From contig NZ_SCMR01000006.1 in the NCBI RefSeq assembly GCF_005502885.1, positions 1 to 64,000 of the forward strand: 64,000 nucleotides of DNA, written 5' to 3'. The notes beneath the pieces are model-generated. The model had not been told where the DNA came from, did not search any database, and worked only from the letters and a program-made list of their open reading frames with translations. Position numbers and translations under genes: made by a program. This DNA is from Microbacterium sp. 2FI (lineage in GTDB: Bacteria; Actinomycetota; Actinomycetes; Actinomycetales; Microbacteriaceae). Below, in pieces: positions 50,321-58,800 of this stretch; within the stretch, counting starts at the first letter, position 1, and each line of letters starts with the position of its first letter.

Positions 50321-51410
50321 CGATCAGCTCACCGCGGGAGTAGGAGCGGGTCGCTGCGCTGCCTGCGACCTCCCAGAAGTCGAAGGCGCTCCGACCCGAC
50401 GCCGGGCGGAAGCACACGAGGTCCTCATTTCGAATCACAGCCCCCGCAGCGATGTCCCCCGCCGCAACCAGACTGCGTCGCACGACCGCGCGGTTGCCCA
50501 CCTCGACCGGCTGGCAGCGCTTCTGCGCCGACCCGAGCATCGTCGGGACGCGGCGCAGATCCGCGACGTATGCGTGGAGCCCGTCCGGGTCGAGCGAGGC
50601 CGCGTGGTCGGGTCCCTCGGCACCTGTGTCGAACGTGAAGTGCTTCTCGACGGCGACCGCACCGAGACCGACGGCGAGCACCGACGCCAGCGAGCCCAGC
50701 GAATGATCCGAGTACCCGACGCGATGGCCGAACGTGGAGGCGATGGTCTGCAGGGCGCGCAGGTCGAGGTTCTCGTCGGCGGCCGGATACTGTGTCGTGC
50801 AGTGGAAGATCGTCACGTGCTCGGCGAAGACGACGAACTCGTCGCGCGCCTGCCAGGAGCGCTCGAGCACCTCCGGCGTGATGCGTTCTGATCGATCGAG
50901 CGCCCCACGCCCCTGGGCCACCCCCGCGGCGATGAAGCGCAGAGCGCGAGAGATCTCCGGGATGTCCGCCATTCCGGTCGACAGGATGACGGGCAGCCCG
51001 GTGCGCCCGGCCGCGACAAGCAGCGGCGCAAACGTGAGATCTCCCGACGCGATCTTCACCAGCGGAATGCCCAGTTCGCTGACGAGGAAGTCGAGGCCCT
51101 CGAGATCGAATGCCGTCGACAGGAACCGGATGCCGCGCGAGTCGCAGTGATCCCGCAGGGCCCGGAACTCGTCGTGACTGAGCTCCAACTTCCGGAGCAG
51201 GTCATGCTGCGACCGGACGTCGTCCTCGGATCGCCGCTGATACTCGGCCATCGCGGCACTCTCCAGCGCCAGGTTGTCGGCGGAGAAGGTCTGGAACTTC
51301 ACGGCGTCGGCTCCCGCGGACGCCGCGAGATCGACGAGCTCCTTCGCCGTGGCGAGCGAGCCGTTGTGGTTGACGCCCGCTTCGGCGATGACGAAGACGG
51401 AGTCGGTCAT
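50313..51410 (-). CDS. legI: Nonulosonic acid synthase (NeuB/LegI-like)
   Basis: A 365-residue enzyme condensing phosphoenolpyruvate with a 6-carbon amino sugar to the 9-carbon nonulosonic acid. The TIM-barrel part has VIAEAGVNHNGSLATAKELV, DAVKFQTFSADNLA, KIASGDLTFAPLL and FHCTTQYPA, where KIAS and the metal-binding His residues fit NeuB. EKHFTFD follows. A SAF (antifreeze-like) domain ends the protein (about 300-350). It overlaps the NeuC-like gene by ATGA. The substrate could be ManNAc or the diacetamido-trideoxy sugar; the LegB and LegC genes favour the latter. Confidence 0.93.
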   Translation of the reverse strand: MTDSVFVIAEAGVNHNGSLATAKELVDLAASAGADAVKFQTFSADNLALESAAMAEYQRRSEDDVRSQHDLLRKLELSHDEFRALRDHCDSRGIRFLSTAFDLEGLDFLVSELGIPLVKIASGDLTFAPLLVAAGRTGLPVILSTGMADIPEISRALRFIAAGVAQGRGALDRSERITPEVLERSWQARDEFVVFAEHVTIFHCTTQYPAADENLDLRALQTIASTFGHRVGYSDHSLGSLASVLAVGLGAVAVEKHFTFDTGAEGPDHAASLDPDGLHAYVADLRRVPTMLGSAQKRCQPVEVGNRAVVRRSLVAAGDIAAGAVIRNEDLVCFRPASGRSAFDFWEVAGSAATRSYSRGELIDD

Positions 51411-52570
51411 GAGGTGACTGCCCTTTCGAGGTCGTAGAAGGATTTGCGGGGCGGACGCGGGATCGCGTGGTCACGCAATGTCCGGGCGACGCGCTCGGCG
51501 AAACCGGGCGAGCCGAAGATCGCGGTGCCGTCGCGATCGACCTCATCGTCGAGAGCACCGCGTACGGCCATCTCGATCGCCGCGCGAGTCGGCTGCGGTG
51601 TCGACACGCTCGGAGCGAGCGGTCTCCCTCGCTGACGGTCGCCGACGAGTACGGACGGCACCCCGAGCACAGGCGCCTCGAGCACGGTGCTCGACGAGTT
51701 TCCGACGACGACGGATGCAGCGTGCATCGCGCTCAGGTACCCGAGCTGCCCGAAGGATTCGATGTAATCGACGCGCTCCGGGTTCGCGGCGACGAACTCC
51801 GCGATCCGCGCCCGCACATCCGCCGTGCCGAGATCGGAGTTCGATCCGGTGACGACGATGTGCAGATCCTCGACCGACTCGAGTGCGGCGAGCATCTCGT
51901 CGACGAGGTGCGCCGGCGGCTCGACGTCCATGGCCGCCGGATGGAAGGTGACGAGCGCCGTCCGTGACGGCAGCCGCACTCCGAACCGCCCCTCGACCTC
52001 CTCGCGTGACAGCAGGTCGAGCGCCGAGAGGGCGTCGACGATCGGGGCCCCGTGGAAGTACACCCGATCCGGCTCCTCGCCCAGCTGGATCACACGGCGA
52101 CGGTGGTCGGCTGTGGAGGTGAAGTGGAGGTAGGACATCTTCGTGATCGAGTGGCGGAGCGCATCGTCCATCGCCCCCTCGGTCAGTTCGCCTCCGTGGA
52201 TGTGTGCGAGCGGCACCGACAGGATCGTCGCGGCGGCAGCTGCGGCGAACGCCTCCAGCCGATCCCCGAGCAGGACAAGGATATCCGGGTCGATTTCCGC
52301 GAGGACCTCCGCATAGCCGGCGATCGCAGCTCCGACGTCGGCTGCCGTGTCCACGCGGCCGCCTGCTCCCGACCAGATCGGCACCGAGGCCGCGACGCGG
52401 AAGCCGTCGTTCTCGATCTCAGACACGGTTCGACCGAAGGCGTCGCTGAGGTGGGTTCCCGTCACGATGAGCCGAAGGTCGAGCTCCGGCTCGACCTGGA
52501 TCTCGTGGAGCAGCCGCCGCAGCAGGCCGTAGTCCGCACGCGTGCCGCTGAGGACGGCGATCGTTCTCAT
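51407..52570 (-). CDS. legG: Hydrolysing nucleotide-sugar 2-epimerase (NeuC/LegG-like)
   Basis: A 387-residue GT-B-fold epimerase of the hydrolysing type: TIAVLSGTRADYGLLRRL carries the GTRADYG signature of NeuC/LegG rather than the GTRPE form of WecB. LLGDRLEAFAAA, HIHGGELTEGAMDDALRHS and VVGNSSSTVLEAPVLGVP are typical. It releases the free manno-configured sugar and the nucleotide diphosphate, supplying NeuB. LegB and LegC in the operon suggest that the substrate is the diacetamido-trideoxy-glucose nucleotide. Overlaps both neighbours by ATGA. Confidence 0.92.
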   Translation of the reverse strand: MRTIAVLSGTRADYGLLRRLLHEIQVEPELDLRLIVTGTHLSDAFGRTVSEIENDGFRVAASVPIWSGAGGRVDTAADVGAAIAGYAEVLAEIDPDILVLLGDRLEAFAAAAAATILSVPLAHIHGGELTEGAMDDALRHSITKMSYLHFTSTADHRRRVIQLGEEPDRVYFHGAPIVDALSALDLLSREEVEGRFGVRLPSRTALVTFHPAAMDVEPPAHLVDEMLAALESVEDLHIVVTGSNSDLGTADVRARIAEFVAANPERVDYIESFGQLGYLSAMHAASVVVGNSSSTVLEAPVLGVPSVLVGDRQRGRPLAPSVSTPQPTRAAIEMAVRGALDDEVDRDGTAIFGSPGFAERVARTLRDHAIPRPPRKSFYDLERAVTS

Positions 52571-53724
52571 GATGCCGCCAGAGCGGGTGAGCTGGGGATG
52601 CAGACGACACTCGCGTGAAGAGCCTCGGCGGTCGGAACCGCGGCGTGAGGGAGGTGGCGATACGGAGCCTGCGCATGCAGGAGATTCCAGAGCGGACGGC
52701 ACTGCAGTCCGTCATCGTTCGTCGCCGCCAGCACCTCGTCCCGGACTGCGAACCCACCGTCGATGCGAACGGCGCAGAGCCAGTAATTGCTCTCGGTCCC
52801 CGGCGGCTCGTCGAGGAAAGTGACACCGGGCACCCCGGCGAACCGCTCCCGATACCGTGCGGCGAGCCGACGCTTGGCGTCGAGGAAGCCGGGCAGCCGT
52901 TCCAGCTGCGCGACACCCAGGGCTGCGTTGAGATTCGGCATCCGGTAGTTGTAGGCCACCTCGTCGTGCTCGAACTCCCAGCGATGCGGGAGTTTGGCCG
53001 TCGTCGTCCGATGGCGGGCGCGGCGGGCCAGTTCGTCGTCGTCCGCGATGATCATCCCGCCGCCGCCGGTCGTGAGGATCTTGTTCCCGTTGAAGCTGAT
53101 GATGCCCAGCCGGCCGAAGGTGCCCGTGTGCACGCCGCCCACACGGCTGCCCAGCGACTCCGCGGCGTCTTCCACGACAGCAACGTCATACTCGGCCGCA
53201 AGGGATACGAGTTCGGCGATGCGCATCGGATGACCCAGAGTGTGCATCGGCACGATCGCGCCGATGCGCCGGCCGGTGGCTTCATTAACCAGACCATCCG
53301 GCGTCGAACGCGCGGCCCGCAGAACCCCCGCGACCGACTCGACCGACATACCGAGGGTATCGGGATCGCTGTCCACGAAGTACGGCTGAGCTCCGACATG
53401 GCTGACCGCGTTGGCCGTCGCGACGAAGGAGAGCGTCGGCACGATGACGTCGTCCCCGGCGCGCACGTCGGCGAGTTCCAGCGCCACCTGCAGGGCTGAG
53501 GTCCCGTTGGATACGGCGATTCCGTGCGCCGCACCGGTGAACGCCGCGATGCCCTGCTCGAACTCCGTGACGAAGGCGCCGACACTCGACACGAAGGTCG
53601 AGTCGAGGCACTCCTGCACGCGCTGCTTCTCGAGCGCTGTGATGTCGGGAATGTGCAAGCCGACGAACGGCTCGTCCCCGACGACGTCGCGCAGTGCCGT
53701 GACCACCTCTCGCGCGGAAGTCAT
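52567..53724 (-). CDS. legC: LegC-like PLP aminotransferase
   Basis: A 385-residue DegT/DnrJ/EryC1-family aminotransferase that aminates C4 of the 4-keto sugar from LegB. The Schiff-base Lys is K215 in ISFNGNKILTTGGGGMI; an N-terminal ALEKQRVQECLDSTFVSSVG and GTSALQVALELADVRAGDD match the LegC subgroup. FNGNKxxTTGGGG is the usual LegC/WbpE-type loop. It overlaps LegB upstream and LegG downstream by ATGA, consistent with acting between them. Confidence 0.92.
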   Translation of the reverse strand: MTSAREVVTALRDVVGDEPFVGLHIPDITALEKQRVQECLDSTFVSSVGAFVTEFEQGIAAFTGAAHGIAVSNGTSALQVALELADVRAGDDVIVPTLSFVATANAVSHVGAQPYFVDSDPDTLGMSVESVAGVLRAARSTPDGLVNEATGRRIGAIVPMHTLGHPMRIAELVSLAAEYDVAVVEDAAESLGSRVGGVHTGTFGRLGIISFNGNKILTTGGGGMIIADDDELARRARHRTTTAKLPHRWEFEHDEVAYNYRMPNLNAALGVAQLERLPGFLDAKRRLAARYRERFAGVPGVTFLDEPPGTESNYWLCAVRIDGGFAVRDEVLAATNDDGLQCRPLWNLLHAQAPYRHLPHAAVPTAEALHASVVCIPSSPALAAS

Positions 53725-54716
53725 ACGACGTAGGCGTCGGTTCGATAGCGCGCGAGGTTCGCGGGGTCGGTGAACCACTCCGCCGTCACCCGCAGGCCCT
53801 CTCGGAATCCGTCGACGCCGTCATAGCGCGGCTGCCAGCCGAACAGCTTCTTCGCCTTGCTGTTGTCGGAGAAGAGCCGCTCCACCTCGGAGTTGGCGGG
53901 GCGGAGGCGCCGGGGGTCCTCGGTCGCGGTCGCTTCGATCCCCATCGCCTGCGCGATCAGCTCGAAGGTCTGCCCGATCGAGACCTCGAACCCGACTCCG
54001 AGGTTGACCACCTCGCCGACGCCCGCGGTGCTCGTGAGCGCCGCGGTGAATCCGGAGACGGTATCGGGGACGTAGGTGAAGTCGCGCGTGGGGGTGAGTG
54101 CGCCGAGCTGGATCTCGCGCTTGCCCGCCGCGAGCTGGCTGATGATCGTGGGGATCACCGCACGCGCCGACTGCCGCGGACCGAACGTGTTGAACGGGCG
54201 GATGGTCACGGCAGGGAGGTCGAACGAGGTGTGGAACGCCTTGACCATCTGATCGGCGCCGATCTTCGAGGCCGAATAAGGGGACTGCCCCTGAAGCGGG
54301 TGGTCCTCGTCCATCGGCACATACCGGGCCGTGCCGTACACCTCGCTGGTGGACGTGTGGATGAACCGGCTCACGCCGGCGGATCGCGCCGCGTTGAGCA
54401 GGTTCAGCGTGCCCTGGATGTTCGTCTGAACATAGAGGTCGGGGGCGGCGTACGAGTAGGGGATGGCGATGAGGGCTGCCAGATGCAGCACGGCGTCGCG
54501 GTCACTCACGGCCGACATCATGAGCGCGGGATCACGCACGTCGCCCGGAAGGAACTCGATCTGGGCGGCGACCTCCGGTTCGAGGCCGTCCAGCCATCCG
54601 CGCGAGTCGAACGAGTTGTAGAGCACGAGCGCCCGGACGTCGTGCCCGTCCCTGACGAGCTGCTCAGCCAGGTGCGACCCGATGAAACCGTCAGCTCCTG
54701 TGAGCAGTACCTTCAT
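53721..54716 (-). CDS. legB: LegB-like nucleotide-sugar 4,6-dehydratase
   Basis: A 331-residue NAD-dependent extended SDR: NAD motif LLTGADGFIGSHL, HLAALIAIPYSYAAPD, catalytic TSTSEVYGTARYVPM and YxxxK as Y147/K151 in SPYSASKIG, then NTFGPRQSARAVIPTII and the substrate-binding PTRDFTYVPDTVSGF. LegB removes water from GDP- or UDP-GlcNAc to the 4-keto-6-deoxy sugar, the first committed step of legionaminic acid synthesis. ALIAIPYSYxAP is a LegB hallmark. First gene of the operon; its ATG is 6 nt after a TAAACT -10 box. Confidence 0.93.
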   Translation of the reverse strand: MKVLLTGADGFIGSHLAEQLVRDGHDVRALVLYNSFDSRGWLDGLEPEVAAQIEFLPGDVRDPALMMSAVSDRDAVLHLAALIAIPYSYAAPDLYVQTNIQGTLNLLNAARSAGVSRFIHTSTSEVYGTARYVPMDEDHPLQGQSPYSASKIGADQMVKAFHTSFDLPAVTIRPFNTFGPRQSARAVIPTIISQLAAGKREIQLGALTPTRDFTYVPDTVSGFTAALTSTAGVGEVVNLGVGFEVSIGQTFELIAQAMGIEATATEDPRRLRPANSEVERLFSDNSKAKKLFGWQPRYDGVDGFREGLRVTAEWFTDPANLARYRTDAYVV

Positions 54717-54722
54717 GGGGCC

Positions 54723-54728
54723 AGTTTA
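54723..54728 (-). promoter_or_regulatory. -10 box of the nonulosonate operon
   Basis: TAAACT on the minus strand, 6 nt before the legB ATG, predicting a leaderless transcript. No other promoter is apparent within the overlapping eight genes, so it may drive the whole operon to 46484. Confidence 0.5.
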
Positions 54729-54746
54729 GACGTGCGGATGCGCGCC

Positions 54747-57617
54747 TCACGTGAGCTTCACGGTGGCAGGCTTGCCCTTGGTGTAACTGATGGTGCCGCC
54801 CTCGAACGCCTGAGAGCACACGGTTCCCGAACATGTCTCCACCTTCGTCGGCCATCCGAGCGCGCCCCGCAGCCATCCCGCTGCGCTGTAGGCGGCCATC
54901 ACCGTCGACGACGATACGAACGTGCCCCTGTCCGATGAGTGCACCCAGCCATTCGCGAACCTCTGCGCCATACCACTGCCGTTCACGTCGGCGACGACCT
55001 GAACGGGTGCCTGAGCGCTGCCGATCGTCGTGACGCTCTTCTGCTCCGCAGCGGCCGCGGTGATCGCCGCCGGGGTCACGCCGACTGCGGCGACGGCGGC
55101 CTTGCCGCGGATGTACCCGATGACGCCGCCGCCGAACTGCTGCACGCACGCCTTCCCCGTGCAGAACTCGGTTCCGACGGGCCAGGAAAGCGCGCCGCTG
55201 ACCCGCCCGGCGGCGCTGTAGGCGGTCATGACCGTCTGCGACGACGCATAGCTTCCCCAGGACGAAGCATGCACCCAACCACCCTCGAACGCCTGTGCAA
55301 CGCCGTTCCCGTTGACGTCGGTCACCGGCTGCTCGGCCGTCTTCGGCCAGCCCAGGAACCCGCGCAGCCATCCTGCAGCGCTATATCCGCTCATCACATT
55401 CGACGACGAGGAGAAGACCCCGCGCGCGGACGCGTGGAGCCATCCACCTGCGTACTTCCGCGCGAGGCCGTTCCCGTTCGGGTCGGTCACCACCTGGACG
55501 GCGGCCATCGCCTTGCCGAGCGAGTCGGAACCGGCGGCGCGTGCCGCGGTCACGGCTTCGGCTCCCATGCCAAGAACCGTGACCGCCGCCTTGCCGGGCG
55601 TGTAGACGATGCTTCCGCCGTCGAAGGACTGCGAGCACACGCCGCCCGAGCAGGTCTCGATCCCCGTCGGCCACCCGAGCTCTCCGCGCACCCAGCCCGC
55701 ACCGTGGTATGCCGTCATCACCGTGCTGGACGAGACGAACGTGCCATGCCTCGAGGAATGCACGGCCCCGCGCTCGTAGTTCTGCGCGAGGCCCACACCG
55801 TTCGGATCAGCTACAACCCGCACGGACGACTGCGCGGAACCCAGCACGCCCGTGACACTGATCTGCTTGGCGGCGGCGGACGTGATCGCGGCAGGTGTAA
55901 CGCCGACATCAGCTGTCGCCGCTCCCCCTCCGATGTAGCCGATGACGCCGCCGGTGAACGGCTGTACGCAGGCGCCGCCGGCGCAGACCTCCGCGCCGGT
56001 GGGCCAACCCAGGCTGCCGCGGACCCAGCCGGCCGCGCTGTAGGCCGCCATGATCTTCGAGGACGAGGCGAAGGTTCCACGCGCCGACGAATGTATCCAT
56101 CCGCCTTGGAACGCCTGCGCGATTCCGTTGCCGTTGGGGTCTGTGACGGACTGCTCCGAGCCGGTCGGCCAGCCGAGGCTGCCACGCACCCAGCCCTTGG
56201 CACTGTAGGCGGCCATCAGCTTGCTCGTGGTCGAGAAGGTTCCGGTCTGGGACGAGTGGATCCACCCTCCGACGTACTGGCGCGCCAATCCGCTGCCTTT
56301 CGAGTGCGAGACGACCTGAACGGAGGCGGCCGGTTTGCCCAGCGGCCCTCCCGCCCCGCCTCGCGCAGTGTGCTCGAGGTCGATCGCCCGTGACGAAACG
56401 CCGAGCGTCGTCACGGCATTCGCACCACTCGCGTGGGAGATGATGCCCCCGCCGAACGGCTGAGTGCAGATCCCTCCCGTGCAGATCGTCTGTCCCGCCG
56501 GCCAGCCGAGGTCGCCGCGAATCCAACCCGCCTGGCTGAACGCGACCATGATCGGCGAGAGAGACGAGAAGGTTCCCGCGCCGGATGAGTGGATCCATCC
56601 CCCCGCGAACTTCTGGGCCAGACCGTTGCCGTTCGGATCGGTCACCGTCTGCATCGCTGCGGCAGGGCTTCCCAAGGGCCCGGATGCTCCGCCCGTGCGC
56701 TTCCACTCGGTCGCGATCGCGCCCGTCGGCGTCAAAGCCGGCACCTGGGTCGATCCGAACCAGTCCGTGAAGTACTGGTAGAAGTTGCGGTTGCCGTAGG
56801 CCGAGCAGGCATCGCCGGTGCCGTACCCAGCACTCAGCGCCGCACGGTTCGGCTGGTACGGCGTGTAGTAGTAGAGGTTCGCGGTGGCCTGGTTGGAGAC
56901 GTACACCGGGGACGTTCCGCACGACGCGTTCGGATGGAACCGTACGTTCCACGTCTTCCCCGGCGCGTACCACGTGAAGAACTGGCTCGTTCCGGGAGGG
57001 TTCGCGTATCGCTTCAGCTGCCAAGCGGCACCGAACACCTGGTTGAAGAACCCGTAATAGCGCGTGTCGCACGCTGCGGTGTCGGGGCAGCCCTGGCCCA
57101 TCGCTATCGTGTAGCGCCAGCTGCTCGGCCAGGTGTGCATGACGAGCCCCTGCTCCTTCTGGAGCATCACGAGGATCACCTGCGGGTTGATGCCGCACGC
57201 CTGCGCGACCTTGAAGATGATGCGGGATGCGCGTTCGCGCGTCCCCCCTGCGTAGGCACCGCACATCGCATCCGCGCTCGTGGTCCGCGGCATGTCGTAC
57301 CAGTCCTTGAGGCATGTGTACCCCGACCGGCACGACGGCACCTTCGACTGCAGGAAGCTCTGGATCTGCGCCTCGGTCATCGTCGTCTTGTTGAAGAAGA
57401 CGGCGTTGCTCATGATGTTGCCTGGCTGGAACTTCGACAGGTCTGCCGTCTTCACGACGCTTGCGGAGACGTCGGAAAGGGATGCCGGTGCGGTCGTCGA
57501 GGCCGCCGCCGGCACGACTGCGGTCAGCAGTCCCGCCAGCACCGCGAAGACCGCGACCGCCGATACCACGAAGGTGCGAGCGGACGCGCGCGCGGCCCTC
57601 CTCCGGGCGTACGTCAT
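54747..57617 (-). CDS. Secreted LGFP-repeat cell-wall protein
   Basis: A 956-residue exported protein. A signal peptide (basic start, helix about 15-37, cleavage near AAAS) precedes a Cys-rich N-terminal domain (about 50-290) with QVILVMLQKEQGLVMHTWPS, which resembles a lysozyme-like helix. Residues 300-956 hold about 12 LGFP-type repeats centred on LGWPTG, LGSP or LGKP. LGFP proteins of mycolata and relatives are thought to bind the cell wall. Here it lies 30 bp upstream of the legB start and 51 bp from a GT4 gene, both on the same strand. The enzyme-like N-terminal domain is an inference. Confidence 0.85.
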   Translation of the reverse strand: MTYARRRAARASARTFVVSAVAVFAVLAGLLTAVVPAAASTTAPASLSDVSASVVKTADLSKFQPGNIMSNAVFFNKTTMTEAQIQSFLQSKVPSCRSGYTCLKDWYDMPRTTSADAMCGAYAGGTRERASRIIFKVAQACGINPQVILVMLQKEQGLVMHTWPSSWRYTIAMGQGCPDTAACDTRYYGFFNQVFGAAWQLKRYANPPGTSQFFTWYAPGKTWNVRFHPNASCGTSPVYVSNQATANLYYYTPYQPNRAALSAGYGTGDACSAYGNRNFYQYFTDWFGSTQVPALTPTGAIATEWKRTGGASGPLGSPAAAMQTVTDPNGNGLAQKFAGGWIHSSGAGTFSSLSPIMVAFSQAGWIRGDLGWPAGQTICTGGICTQPFGGGIISHASGANAVTTLGVSSRAIDLEHTARGGAGGPLGKPAASVQVVSHSKGSGLARQYVGGWIHSSQTGTFSTTSKLMAAYSAKGWVRGSLGWPTGSEQSVTDPNGNGIAQAFQGGWIHSSARGTFASSSKIMAAYSAAGWVRGSLGWPTGAEVCAGGACVQPFTGGVIGYIGGGAATADVGVTPAAITSAAAKQISVTGVLGSAQSSVRVVADPNGVGLAQNYERGAVHSSRHGTFVSSSTVMTAYHGAGWVRGELGWPTGIETCSGGVCSQSFDGGSIVYTPGKAAVTVLGMGAEAVTAARAAGSDSLGKAMAAVQVVTDPNGNGLARKYAGGWLHASARGVFSSSSNVMSGYSAAGWLRGFLGWPKTAEQPVTDVNGNGVAQAFEGGWVHASSWGSYASSQTVMTAYSAAGRVSGALSWPVGTEFCTGKACVQQFGGGVIGYIRGKAAVAAVGVTPAAITAAAAEQKSVTTIGSAQAPVQVVADVNGSGMAQRFANGWVHSSDRGTFVSSSTVMAAYSAAGWLRGALGWPTKVETCSGTVCSQAFEGGTISYTKGKPATVKLT

Positions 57618-57624
57618 GTGAACA

Positions 57625-57630
57625 GTGTTA
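57625..57630 (-). promoter_or_regulatory. -10 box of the LGFP-repeat gene
   Basis: TAACAC on the minus strand, 7 nt before the ATG. It predicts a leaderless transcript for this highly exported protein. Confidence 0.42.
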
Positions 57631-57668
57631 CCGAAGTGACCAGTGAGTACAACAAGCGGCTCAGATCG

Positions 57669-58796
57669 TCACAGTTCGGCGTGCAGCTGCCACACCCTGT
57701 CCGCCGACTCCCGCCACGAGAATGAACGGCCGCGATCGCCGGCGAGAACGGCGAGCCGGTCGGCCGCTGCGGTCGAGCCGAGGGCGTCGCCCAGCGCGTC
57801 GCCCAGCCCTGCCGCCACGGCCTCGGCATCCGATCCCACGACGAGGACTCCCCCGTCGACGATCACCTCTCGGTGGACCGCACTGTCAGCGGCGATCACG
57901 GGCACACCGAGAGCGAGCGCGTCGACGACCCGCCAGGGAAACGCCGAGCGTCGCGAGGGTGCGATGAATGCGAGCGCGGCGCCGAAGACCGCCGCGCGAT
58001 CGGCCGGGTCCAGCGCACCGCGCACGTGAAGTCGGCGTTCGGGAATCCCCGCGGCCGCTGCCAGGCCGGCGACAGCCGGCTCCTGGCCGTCGTCGACGCC
58101 GATCACGACGACCGGGAGATCGACACCGGACGCCGCGATCGCCGTCAGCCCGATGTCGAGCGCGTCCGAGGGAAGCGGACCGCCTGTCAGGAGCACGAAT
58201 CCTTCGGGCAGATCGAGCATCCTGCGGCGTCCGATCTCATCGCCAGGAACCGCGAACCCCTGCGGCGCGGCGCCTGCGATGACGCGGATGCGGTCGCCGA
58301 GCGGAGCGATCTGGCCGAGGCGCTCACCGAGCGCATGGGTGGGAACAACGACGGCATCGGCGTGCTTGACCGCCCGCTTGAGCATCGCGCGGTGCCAGGC
58401 TGCGGTCGACCGCGGCAGTTCGTCGGCCGACTCCCACGGGCGCAGATCCCACACCGTGACGACCGTCTGATCGTTGTCGTGAACGCGGTCATGGCGCACG
58501 AGCGGGGCGAACAGGGTCGGCGCGTGGATCATGCCGCCGCCGATGCCCGTCCCGACGCCGAGCTGCAGCGCGGCGGCGAGCTCGCGCCGCGGCAGAGCGG
58601 TGCGGCGCACGCCGGCGAGGCCCGGGACCGCGTCGTCGGGATCGGTTTCGCCGCCCGCGGGGACGATCGCCTCCACCTCGCAGCCGGCGGGCGCGGCGAT
58701 CACCAGTGCCCGCGCGAGCTCGCGGGAGGCTTCGGCGAGATCGGGCTCGGCCGAGGTCACGAGCTGGTCGAGCACGATGCGGAGCGTGGCGACCAT
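57669..58796 (-). CDS. Glycosyltransferase (GT4-like) with degenerate EX7E motif
   Basis: A 375-residue GT-B protein: LRIVLDQLVTSAEPDLAEAS, an H-rich middle segment (VRHDRVHDNDQTVVTVWDL), VVVPTHALGERL, then the C-terminal FVLLTGGPLPSDALDIGL. The donor-site stretch reads SAFPWRVVDALALGVPVI where GT4 enzymes have EGFGLPPLEAMACGTPVI; the first Glu is Ser and the second is Asp. It may use a different mechanism or be impaired. It is 4 bp downstream of the LCP gene and probably co-transcribed with it and purE. Confidence 0.75.
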   Translation of the reverse strand: MVATLRIVLDQLVTSAEPDLAEASRELARALVIAAPAGCEVEAIVPAGGETDPDDAVPGLAGVRRTALPRRELAAALQLGVGTGIGGGMIHAPTLFAPLVRHDRVHDNDQTVVTVWDLRPWESADELPRSTAAWHRAMLKRAVKHADAVVVPTHALGERLGQIAPLGDRIRVIAGAAPQGFAVPGDEIGRRRMLDLPEGFVLLTGGPLPSDALDIGLTAIAASGVDLPVVVIGVDDGQEPAVAGLAAAAGIPERRLHVRGALDPADRAAVFGAALAFIAPSRRSAFPWRVVDALALGVPVIAADSAVHREVIVDGGVLVVGSDAEAVAAGLGDALGDALGSTAAADRLAVLAGDRGRSFSWRESADRVWQLHAEL

Positions 58797-58800
58797 CGGT

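Noticed and set aside
46484..54716. Sialic acid (Neu5Ac) biosynthesis
   Set aside because: NeuA, NeuB, NeuC and NeuD alone would allow it, but LegB, LegC and a PtmE-type protein are unnecessary for Neu5Ac and together indicate a trideoxy diacetamido nonulosonic acid. Pseudaminic acid is less likely because no PseG-type hydrolase or PseB-type inverting dehydratase motif is seen.
54747..57617. CRISPR array or tandem DNA repeat
   Set aside because: The regular spacing of similar words comes from protein-level LGFP repeats with synonymous differences; there are no identical direct repeats with unique spacers.
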